Shown one piece after another: positions 1 through 5,032 of a DNA stretch of 6,584 nucleotides (positions within the stretch are counted from its first letter, which is position 1; every line of letters begins with the position of its first letter). The position numbers and the translations under genes are program-made. A model generated the notes under the pieces. That model worked only from the letters and a program-made list of their open reading frames with translations. It did no database searches and was not told the DNA's origin. Source of the stretch: Candidatus Caccousia avistercoris (GTDB taxonomy: Bacteria; Bacillota; Clostridia; Oscillospirales; Acutalibacteraceae); contig DVMK01000094.1 in NCBI GenBank assembly GCA_018715025.1, positions 1 to 6,584 of the forward strand. Reading direction: 5' to 3'.

Positions 1-30
1 TGTTTGATGATGAAACAAATGCAGGCATAA
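1..30 (+). CDS. Possible 3' end of a plus-strand gene
   Basis: Frame 1 reads nine codons (Cys-Leu-Met-Met-Lys-Gln-Met-Gln-Ala) and then two stops in a row, TAA at 28-30 and TAG at 31-33. A strong rho-independent terminator starts only a few bases later, which is the spacing expected for the end of a real gene. Too little protein is present to name a product. Frame 3 also stays open, to a TAA at 93-95, but it would read straight through the terminator stem, so frame 1 is preferred. The terminator could instead serve only the minus-strand operon, in which case no gene ends here. Confidence 0.27.
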   Translation, partial: CLMMKQMQA

Positions 31-33
31 TAG

Positions 34-70
34 AAAAGGGACGATCCACTGGCTGGATCGTCCCTTTTTT
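34..70 (+). terminator. Strong rho-independent terminator, probably bidirectional
   Basis: An 11-bp perfect stem, GGGACGATCCA at 38-48 and TGGATCGTCCC at 54-64, closes a 5-nt loop (CTGGC) and is followed by six T at 65-70. On the left side AAAA at 34-37 gives a short U-run when read on the minus strand (TTTTCTATTAT). It therefore can end a plus-strand gene entering from the left and also stop minus-strand transcription arriving from the NUDIX gene. Confidence 0.87.
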
Positions 71-252
71 GTTTCAAGATAGCGTTTCTGATTAACGTTT
101 CTGTAAATGTATCCGTTTGCGGCGCGCCAGCTCCCTCTAGGAGGAAGCCTTGGACTGCCGATCAAAGTACCTACCTCCTACCGGGCTTCTTCTCCCACTG
201 CGGCGGATGGCTGCCCACCAGCTACCGGCGAGCCGTACCCCAAAAAATGCGG

Positions 253-288
253 AGGAACTTTCGCAATCGTAAGATTGCGAGTGTTCCT
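253..288. other. Long hairpin capped by a GNRA tetraloop
   Basis: On the plus strand AGGAAC (253-258) pairs with GTTCCT (283-288). After a single T-T mismatch and a T-G wobble, TCGCAATC (261-268) pairs with GATTGCGA (273-280) around the loop GTAA (269-272). GNRA loops are a hallmark of structured RNA rather than of a simple terminator, and no T-run follows, so the plus strand is the likelier transcribed strand if this is RNA. On the minus strand the loop reads TTAC, which is not GNRA. Confidence 0.6.
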
Positions 289-293
289 GTAAA

Positions 294-332
294 GGGGCCG
301 GCGTTTAGCGACCCTAAGGGCGCAAGCCGGCC
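294..332. other. Branched stem GGCCGGC/GCCGGCC with inner hairpin
   Basis: GGCCGGC (296-302) and GCCGGCC (326-332) form a perfect 7-bp outer stem. Inside it, GCG-A-CCC (308-314) pairs with GGG-CGC (318-323) around a TAA loop with one bulged A. The unit begins only eight bases after the GNRA hairpin, so the two look like adjacent parts of one structure. Confidence 0.5.
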
Positions 333-412
333 AAGCGCTGAGGGAAAAGTGAGCGGCGAGGGAGAGGTAAAACAGCCCCTGGGGTCGAGGGGTCGCGACC
401 CCCGCGCGTCTT

Positions 413-444
413 TGGTTTCTTTCTCCGCGTAGAGAAAGAAACCG
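413..444. other. Perfect 12-bp inverted repeat
   Basis: GGTTTCTTTCTC (414-425) and GAGAAAGAAACC (432-443) pair without mismatch around a 6-nt loop (CGCGTA), with a further T-G pair outside. No T-run follows on either strand, so it is not a terminator. Its right arm overlaps a competing stem, ACCGCAC (441-447) with GTGCGGT (454-460), so only one of the two can be fully formed. Pyrimidine/purine-split inverted repeats of this kind are typical of small repeated elements, but a copy count cannot be made here. Confidence 0.6.
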
Positions 445-502
445 CACCACCGCGTGCGGTCGCGGCAAAGTAGAAACCAGATGTAATGAAAGCAAGTGAA
501 TA

Positions 503-592
503 ACAGAAAAAGCGGAGCATTTGATCAAAACTTTTAAATTTATCTTTTCTCAAATTATTCCCAAAAAATAACCCGAACCAAAAATTCCGCTT
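503..592 (-). terminator. Possible long-loop terminator of the NUDIX transcript
   Basis: AAGCGGA (510-516) and TCCGCTT (586-592) are a perfect 7-base inverted repeat on either side of about 69 AT-rich bases. On the minus strand the second arm runs into TTTTTC, and the first arm begins at the NUDIX stop codon. A 69-nt loop is long for an intrinsic terminator, so this is weak, and the strong stem at 38-64 may be the true end of the operon. Confidence 0.3.
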
Positions 593-1136
593 ACAGCTGG
601 CCTTCCTGCACCAGACGTGCTGTCTTCAGCACCAGCACCTGAGTCTTGGCGTCGGAAATCTGGCCGTTCATCACCATGTCCACCGCCTTTTCCAGGGGAA
701 TCCGTTCCACCTCCAGAAATTCGTCCTCATCCGGATCCGTGGCCCCGTAGCTTTCCGCCCGGCAGGCGTACAGGTGGATTACCTCGTCGCAGTAGCCGGG
801 GGAAGGGTACAGAAAGCCCAGGCTGATGTACTGCCTGCCCGTGGTGCCGGTTTCCTCGTGCTGCTCCCGCTTCACCGCCTCAAAGGGATCCTCGCCCGGC
901 TCCAGCTTTCCTGCAGGGCATTCCAGGATCACTTCCCCGTAAGGGTAACGGAACTGGCGCACAAACAGCAGCTCGTTCTTTTCCGTCAGAACGGCCACGC
1001 TGGCGCCGCCCGGGTGGCGCACCACCTCGCGCAGGGCCCTGGCGCCGTTTTCCAGCTCTACGGTGTCCCGCTCTACGTGAATAATTTTTCCCCGGTAAAT
1101 TTCTTCGCCGGAAACATACTTTTCTGTCAGCTTCAT
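591..1136 (-). CDS. NUDIX hydrolase, ADP-ribose pyrophosphatase type
   Basis: This 181-residue cytoplasmic enzyme is predicted to hydrolyse ADP-ribose to AMP and ribose 5-phosphate, a housekeeping clearance reaction that needs Mg2+. The Nudix box runs from G76 to about residue 98, with the pattern residues G76, E82, R90, E91, E94, E95 and G97 all present. After it comes the SPG segment (P111-S-P-G, residues 111-114) and DEVIHLY, which in this family marks ADP-ribose rather than other nucleotide substrates. The C-terminal ISDAKT is also typical. Length fits the NudF-like family. The ATG start is chosen over the GTG four codons upstream because that GTG lies inside the Shine-Dalgarno sequence. 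One oddity is that the normally hydrophobic residue after RE in the box is Gln92. It is the last gene of the run, 55 nt after the lipoprotein gene. Broader nucleotide-sugar specificity is possible. Confidence 0.9.
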   Translation of the reverse strand: MKLTEKYVSGEEIYRGKIIHVERDTVELENGARALREVVRHPGGASVAVLTEKNELLFVRQFRYPYGEVILECPAGKLEPGEDPFEAVKREQHEETGTTGRQYISLGFLYPSPGYCDEVIHLYACRAESYGATDPDEDEFLEVERIPLEKAVDMVMNGQISDAKTQVLVLKTARLVQEGQL

Positions 1137-1145
1137 TGGAAAAAG

Positions 1146-1154
1146 CACCCCTCT
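1146..1154 (-). promoter_or_regulatory. Ribosome binding site that fixes the NUDIX start
   Basis: The minus strand reads AGAGGGGTG, then 9 nt, then ATG at 1134-1136. The in-frame GTG at 1146-1148 is the 3' end of this Shine-Dalgarno sequence and so is unlikely to be the start codon. The same arrangement is seen before gyrA. Confidence 0.65.
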
Positions 1155-1191
1155 GTTGGCATTTTATCTCTGCGGGCAAAGCCCCGGCCGA

Positions 1192-1824
1192 TCAGCTGTT
1201 AACGAAGGCGTAGGCGTAGTCCGGGTCATAGCTGTAAAGCTCACGCAGCACCTGGTTGGCCCTGGTGCGGTAAAAATCCATCCGCTCGCTGGCCGCGCTC
1301 ACCGCCGCCAGGGAACCCTCCCCGGCCTGATCGTTGATCCGCTGCAGGCTCTCCTGCTTTCCCGTCTCCCAATCCTCCTGCTGCTTCTGGTACAGCTCTT
1401 TGTCGTCGGTGGCCAGGGCCAGAAGCTTTTCCATGCCCACGTTGATCTCGTTTTCCCAAATCTGCGCGTATTTGTCGCACAGCTCCACCATCTCCACGTT
1501 GGAGACAGCCTCTATGCTGTCGGCAATGTACGCCTTGTCAATGGGATTGTCCTTGAATTTTTCGTCAAATTCCGGGCTGTCTGTCTCAATGTCGATCACA
1601 AGGCCGGACTGCCCCTCCTCCGGGGCGTTGATGTTTTCCGGCTGGGAATCCGCCTCTGGGGCGGAGCCTTCCGGCGCCGGAGCCTGGGAAAGGCTGCTCT
1701 GGCTGGAAACCGGCGCGGAGGAAACCGCCTCCTCCCGCTTTCCGCAGCCGGGAAGCAGAAGGGAAAGGCAGAAGCACAGCGCCAGCGCCGCCAGAAGCCG
1801 TTGAGTAACCGAGCGTTTTTTCAT
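1192..1824 (-). CDS. Lipoprotein with LprI/DUF1311-like C-terminal domain
   Basis: This 210-residue protein is predicted to be exported and lipid-anchored on the outer face of the membrane. Residues 1-26 form a signal peptide (KKR start, hydrophobic stretch 10-24) ending in the lipobox L24-P25-G26-C27. Residues 30-75 are a low-complexity Ser/Ala/Pro/Glu linker. From about 100 to 197 a helical domain carries a pattern like the LprI (lysozyme inhibitor) N-terminal/DUF1311 family: a D/E-N-E-I-N helix near 124, a Lys/Gln-rich helix around W152, then GSLAAVSAASERMDFYRTRA, which resembles the conserved GS...A..R...R...L segment. The family normally uses more cysteines; only C116 is present in the domain. 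Lysozyme inhibition is not established for such clostridial proteins. A strong GGAGG lies 6 nt before the ATG. It follows gyrA by 81 nt containing two hairpins but no terminator, so it may be co-transcribed. The lipoprotein call is firm; the domain call is tentative. Confidence 0.8.
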   Translation of the reverse strand: MKKRSVTQRLLAALALCFCLSLLLPGCGKREEAVSSAPVSSQSSLSQAPAPEGSAPEADSQPENINAPEEGQSGLVIDIETDSPEFDEKFKDNPIDKAYIADSIEAVSNVEMVELCDKYAQIWENEINVGMEKLLALATDDKELYQKQQEDWETGKQESLQRINDQAGEGSLAAVSAASERMDFYRTRANQVLRELYSYDPDYAYAFVNS

Positions 1825-1837
1825 ATAGAACCTCCAG

Positions 1838-1869
1838 GCGGATCCCCAGCCGCAGGGCCGGGGATCCGC
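1838..1869 (-). promoter_or_regulatory. Hairpin directly ahead of the lipoprotein RBS
   Basis: GCGGATCCCC (1838-1847) and GGGGATCCGC (1860-1869) form a perfect 10-bp stem. The 12-nt interior can itself pair GCC/GGC. The stem ends two bases before the GGAGG of the lipoprotein gene (1831-1835) on the minus strand. No U-run follows in that direction, so it does not look like a gyrA terminator. It could set translation of the lipoprotein or act as an mRNA processing or stability barrier. Confidence 0.6.
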
Positions 1870-1881
1870 TCTTCTTTTCCA

Positions 1882-1899
1882 GCCGCCGGGAAGGGCGGC
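1882..1899 (-). other. GC-rich hairpin just after the gyrA stop
   Basis: GCCGCC (1882-1887) and GGCGGC (1894-1899) pair around a 6-nt loop, starting six bases past the gyrA TAA. On the minus strand it is followed by TGGAAAAGAAG, with no U-tract, so an intrinsic terminator is unlikely. It may protect the 3' end of gyrA mRNA. Confidence 0.4.
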
Positions 1900-1905
1900 A
1901 TGGCT

Positions 1906-4440
1906 TTATTCCTCTGCCGGATCCTCGCCGCCGTCCTCTTCCGGCAGCCCGTCCAAATCTTCTTCGCTTTCGGCGGGGCCGTCGTCCTCAGGCAGCTCGT
2001 CCGCATCCTCGTCCTCCTCGTGGGCGGTGCGGGCCAGGGTGACCACCTTGTTGTCCTCCGTCAGGCGCATGACCTTCACGCCCTTGCTGGGCCTGGCGCA
2101 CACCCGGATGCTGTTGGCCGGGATGCGGATGATGATGCCGTCGGAGGAAATCAGGATCACGTCGTCCTCCAGATCCACCACCTTGATGGCGGCCACGTCG
2201 CCGTATTTTTCCACATGGTAATTCAGCAGGCCCTTGCCGCCTCTGGACTGAATGCGGTAGTCCTCCAGAGGAGAAAGGCGGCCGTAGCCCGTTTCTGAGA
2301 CGGTGAGCACCAGCCCGCCCGGGCGCACCGTGCTCATGCCGATGACCTGGTCCCCCTCCTTCAGGGTAATGGCCTTCACGCCGCGGGCGGTGCGGCCCAT
2401 GTCGCGCACGTCGTTTTCGTCAAAGCGGATGGCCATGCCCTTGCGGGTCGCCACCACCAGCTGATCCCTGCCGCTGGTCAGGCGCACCCAGGCAAGCTCA
2501 TCCCCCTCGTCCAGGTTGATGGCGATGACGCCGCCCTTCCTTGCCGTGTCAAAGGCAGAAAGCTCGGTGCGCTTGATAACGCCGCAGCGGGTCACCATCA
2601 CCAGGAAGCTGGTTTCGTCGAACTCAGGCACCCGGATCATGGAGGTCACCCGCTCGTCGGGGGAAATGGGCAGCAGGTTGGCAATGTTCATCCCCTTGCT
2701 GGTGCGGGAGCCCTCCGGAATCTCATAGCATTTCAGCCGGTACACCCGGCCCAGGTTGGTGAAGAACATGACGTAATCGTGGGAGCCGATGACGAACATC
2801 TCGGTGGCCACGTCCTCCTCCCGGCGGCTCATGCCGGAAATGCCCCGGCCGCCCCGGCGCTGAATGTGGTAAGCGTCGGTGGGCTGGCGCTTCACGTAGC
2901 CGAAATTCGTCATGGTGAGGACGCATTCCTCCCGTGGGATCAAATCCTCAATATCCACCTCGCCGCTGATGGTGGCAATCTCTGTGCGGCGCTCGTCGCC
3001 GTATTTCCGTTTGATCTCCAGGGCCTCGTCCTTGATGATGCCCATGAGGCGGGTGCGGTTCGAGAGAATGTCCTTGTAATCCGCCACCTTGGCCTCAATG
3101 GCGGCCAGCTCTTCCTCCAGCTTCAGCCGGTCGGTGTTGGTGAGGGCGCCCAGGGTCATCTGCACAATGGCCTGGGTCTGGTCGTCGTCCAGGCCGAACC
3201 GCTCAGAAAGGCGCTGCTTGGCGGTGGAGCGGTCCTTGCTGGAGCGGATGATGGCGATCACCTCGTCGATGTTGTCCACGGCAATTTTCAGGCCCTCCAG
3301 AATATGGGCCCGCTCCTCCGCCTTTTTCAGGTCAAACTGGGTGCGGCGGGTGATTACATCCACCTGGAAGTCGATGTAATGCTGCAGCATATCCTTCAGG
3401 GTGAGGGTTTTCGGTTCCCCGTTCACAATAGCCAGCATAATCACGCCGAAGGTGGTCTGCATCTGGGTGTAGCTGTACAGCTGGTTCAGCACGATCTGGG
3501 GGGAAGCGTCCCTCTTTACGGTGATGACGATCATCATGCCGTCCCGGTCGGAATGGTCGTCGATGTTGGAAATGCCCTCGATTCGCTTTTCCTTCACCAG
3601 GTCGGCAATGCCCTCAATGAGCCTGGCCTTGTTCACCTGGTAGGGCAGCTCGGTGACAATAATGTTGTACCGGCCGTTCTTTTCCTCCTCAATCTCTGCC
3701 CGGGCGCGCACGGTAATGCGGCCGCGGCCTGTGGCGTAGGCGGCGCGGATGCCCGCCCGGCCCATGACAATGCCGCCGGTGGGGAAGTCGGGGCCCTTAA
3801 TGTGCTCCATCAGCTCGTCCAGGCCCGCGTCGGGGTTGTCAATGAGGCAGCACATGCCGTCAATGACCTCGCCCATGTTGTGGGGCGGAATGTTGGTGGC
3901 CATGCCCACGGCAATGCCCGTAGAGCCGTTTACCAGCAGGTTGGGGAAATGGCTGGGCAGGGCGGTGGGCTCTTTCAGGCGGTCGTCGTAGTTGGGGGTA
4001 AAATCCACCGTCTCTTTGTCAATGTCCTGCAGCATCTCCACCGCCAGACGGCTCATGCGGCTTTCGGTGTAACGGTAGGCAGCCGGGGGGTCGCCGTCCA
4101 CAGAACCGAAGTTGCCGTGGCCGTCCACCAGCATGTAGCGCATGGAAAAATCCTGGGCAAGGCGCACCAGGGCGTCGTACACCGAAGCGTCGCCGTGGGG
4201 ATGGTACCGGCCCAGCACGCTGCCCACCGTGTCGGCGCACTTGCGGTAGGGCTTGCTGGGGGACAGGTTGTTCTCGTACATGGTGTACAGAATTCTTCTG
4301 TGCACGGGCTTGAGCCCGTCCCGCACGTCGGGCAGCGCGCGGGAGACGATTACCGACATAGAGTAGTCCAGGAAGGATTTTTTCATCTCCTTTTCCAGGT
4401 CTACGTTGATTACTCTGCCATTCTCCATTACTTCATCCAT
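1906..4440 (-). CDS. gyrA: DNA gyrase subunit A
   Basis: GyrA cuts and rejoins DNA in the A2B2 gyrase that introduces negative supercoils using ATP hydrolysed by GyrB. The 844-residue protein is full length. The breakage-reunion domain (about 1-490) shows the R123-Y124-T-E site with catalytic Tyr124, and the quinolone region HPHGDASVYD (80-89). The coiled-coil part lies near 355-480. The C-terminal DNA-wrapping domain (about 496-806) has an intact GyrA box QRRGGRG at 527-533 and a later box-like QSRGGKG at 731-737; the intact box marks gyrase rather than topoisomerase IV. A 38-residue tail (807-844) carries 22 Asp/Glu. The ATG start is chosen because the GTG four codons upstream is part of the Shine-Dalgarno sequence. 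It overlaps the preceding gene by 8 nt, so translation is probably coupled. Oddities are Ala85 at the usual Ser/Thr quinolone position, a divergent LTNTDRL around 434-440 where LTGLE is usual, and no gyrB beside it. Confidence 0.99.
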   Translation of the reverse strand: MDEVMENGRVINVDLEKEMKKSFLDYSMSVIVSRALPDVRDGLKPVHRRILYTMYENNLSPSKPYRKCADTVGSVLGRYHPHGDASVYDALVRLAQDFSMRYMLVDGHGNFGSVDGDPPAAYRYTESRMSRLAVEMLQDIDKETVDFTPNYDDRLKEPTALPSHFPNLLVNGSTGIAVGMATNIPPHNMGEVIDGMCCLIDNPDAGLDELMEHIKGPDFPTGGIVMGRAGIRAAYATGRGRITVRARAEIEEEKNGRYNIIVTELPYQVNKARLIEGIADLVKEKRIEGISNIDDHSDRDGMMIVITVKRDASPQIVLNQLYSYTQMQTTFGVIMLAIVNGEPKTLTLKDMLQHYIDFQVDVITRRTQFDLKKAEERAHILEGLKIAVDNIDEVIAIIRSSKDRSTAKQRLSERFGLDDDQTQAIVQMTLGALTNTDRLKLEEELAAIEAKVADYKDILSNRTRLMGIIKDEALEIKRKYGDERRTEIATISGEVDIEDLIPREECVLTMTNFGYVKRQPTDAYHIQRRGGRGISGMSRREEDVATEMFVIGSHDYVMFFTNLGRVYRLKCYEIPEGSRTSKGMNIANLLPISPDERVTSMIRVPEFDETSFLVMVTRCGVIKRTELSAFDTARKGGVIAINLDEGDELAWVRLTSGRDQLVVATRKGMAIRFDENDVRDMGRTARGVKAITLKEGDQVIGMSTVRPGGLVLTVSETGYGRLSPLEDYRIQSRGGKGLLNYHVEKYGDVAAIKVVDLEDDVILISSDGIIIRIPANSIRVCARPSKGVKVMRLTEDNKVVTLARTAHEEDEDADELPEDDGPAESEEDLDGLPEEDGGEDPAEE

Positions 4441-5032
4441 TTCTCTGGGCACCTTCCTGCTGAAATTTCTTCTGCAGCGCAGAAGATAGGTAATTTCTTA
4501 TTTGAATACTCTCTTCCTCCGTGAGGCATCGCTTTGGCAAAAAATACTGTTTTTTCGGCCCAAGGCTGAACAGAAACACGCAGCTGTCCTCGTAAGCGCC
4601 GGCCAGCATGGCGTAGGGCAGCCGCGCCCGGTAGCGGGCGCTTTCCAGGGCCAGGCCCCAGGGGCCCACCGTGACGGTGCGGGCGTCCATGTGGCGGCGG
4701 TCTGCGTCGTACAGCTTCCCTGCCTGCGAACGCAGGTACAGCGGCAGCATGCTCTGCCAGCCCAGCAGGAAAAGCCCCGCTATGCCCAGCAGCGCATCCA
4801 AAAAGAACCGCTGCCCGCCGCCGCCCCACAGGACGAGGAAAAAGAAGCAGCAAAGCAGCAGCACCGCGCCGCTGACCCGCATAAGAAGAAATTCCCAGGG
4901 CTGCACCGCGTACTTCCCCGCCGCCGCCCGGAAATTGGCAAAATCCTCCCGGGTAATGAGAAAGCTCACCGTCACCTCGCCCTCCTGGGGGGAAACGGGC
5001 TGTTCACTTTTTTTCTCCCGCGCTTCCTCCAC
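4433..5032 (-). CDS. YcxB-like membrane protein, third of three
   Basis: This 199-residue membrane protein has the layout of the YcxB-like family, whose function is not known. Residues 1-40 are a soluble start with TVSFLITREDFANF, the usual opening beta-strand and helix. Two membrane segments follow, about 52-69 and 77-97, then a cytoplasmic C-terminal domain (about 108-190) ending in F-L-P-K-R (164-168) and a T-E-E helix, the clearest family signature of the three copies. The start is GTG with AAGGGAGG 5 nt before it (5038-5045). It overlaps the upstream paralogue by 29 nt and gyrA by 8 nt, so it sits in the middle of a coupled operon. The C-terminal 20 residues also encode the gyrA ribosome binding site and a hairpin. 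Nothing in the sequence points to a catalytic centre; a sensor or membrane-scaffold role would be speculation. Confidence 0.85.
   Translation of the reverse strand: MEEAREKKSEQPVSPQEGEVTVSFLITREDFANFRAAAGKYAVQPWEFLLMRVSGAVLLLCCFFFLVLWGGGGQRFFLDALLGIAGLFLLGWQSMLPLYLRSQAGKLYDADRRHMDARTVTVGPWGLALESARYRARLPYAMLAGAYEDSCVFLFSLGPKKQYFLPKRCLTEEESIQIRNYLSSALQKKFQQEGAQRNG
4450..4458 (-). promoter_or_regulatory. gyrA ribosome binding site inside the upstream gene
   Basis: The minus strand reads AGGAAGGTG, then 9 nt, then ATG at 4438-4440. It lies within the last codons of the YcxB-like gene (Gln-Glu-Gly-Ala...). The in-frame GTG at 4450-4452 is the tail of this site, which argues against the longer GyrA N-terminus. 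The stop of the upstream gene (TGA, 4433-4435) falls just inside gyrA, the classical layout for coupled re-initiation. Confidence 0.7.
4468..4486 (-). promoter_or_regulatory. Perfect 8-bp hairpin before the gyrA RBS
   Basis: TTCTTCTGC-type arm 4468-4475 pairs with 4479-4486 (GCAGAAGA) around a 3-nt loop. It lies in the coding end of the upstream gene and stops 9 nt before the gyrA Shine-Dalgarno on the minus strand. No U-tract follows, so termination is unlikely. Ribosomes translating the upstream gene would melt it, so it could help couple gyrA translation to that gene. Confidence 0.45.

Larger units (their letters stand above)
105..480. other. Non-coding stretch built from consecutive hairpins
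   Basis: This is about 375 bp of mostly GC-rich DNA between the terminator and the AT-rich end of the NUDIX transcript. Open frames in it are short, lack convincing ribosome binding sites, match no family I recognise, and run through inverted repeats. It contains at least five foldable units: GCTG/CAGC with a CCCAC loop (208-224), a long GNRA-capped hairpin (253-288), a branched stem (296-332), the palindrome GGGGTCGCGACCCC (389-402) and a perfect 12-bp stem (413-444). A long-range pairing of GGAG-GAAGCC (140-149) with GGCTTC-TT-CTCC (184-195) is also possible. It could be a dispersed clostridial repeat (MITE- or REP-like) or a structured RNA. The strand is unknown. No terminal repeats or target-site duplications were found. 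Confidence 0.5.

Noticed and set aside
225..250. GAGCCGTA near 230-237, like the start of group II intron domain V
   Set aside because: The matching closing arm and the second half of the 34-nt domain are missing, and no intron-encoded protein is nearby.
107..432. Two small plus-strand open frames of 61 codons
   Set aside because: Both lie in the hairpin region. The second starts near GGAGG-like bases, but its product is an Arg/Gly/Pro-rich reading of inverted repeats.
105..480. CRISPR array
   Set aside because: The inverted repeats differ from each other and no direct repeat recurs at regular spacing; no cas gene is present.
178..528. Minus-strand open frame of 116 codons in the left non-coding region
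   Set aside because: It reads through the long inverted repeats and the GNRA hairpin, lacks a convincing RBS, and overlaps other equally unconvincing frames. Similar small hypothetical proteins are often repeat-derived.
545..580. TTGAGA on the minus strand as a -35 for a minus-strand small RNA
   Set aside because: No acceptable -10 lies 16-18 nt downstream; AT-rich DNA here gives many chance matches.
1156..2298. Plus-strand open frame of 380 codons across the lipoprotein gene and the gyrA end
   Set aside because: It crosses two real minus-strand genes and their gap, has biased, low-complexity content and no ribosome binding site.
1906..4440. Assignment as topoisomerase IV subunit ParC
   Set aside because: An intact GyrA box (QRRGGRG) and full-length wrapping domain are present, which identify gyrase.
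2779..4524. Very long open frame (581 codons) on the plus strand opposite gyrA
   Set aside because: It is antisense to an unmistakable gyrA. Its His/Val/Gly/Ala-rich product matches no family, and long antisense frames are expected opposite GC-rich genes.
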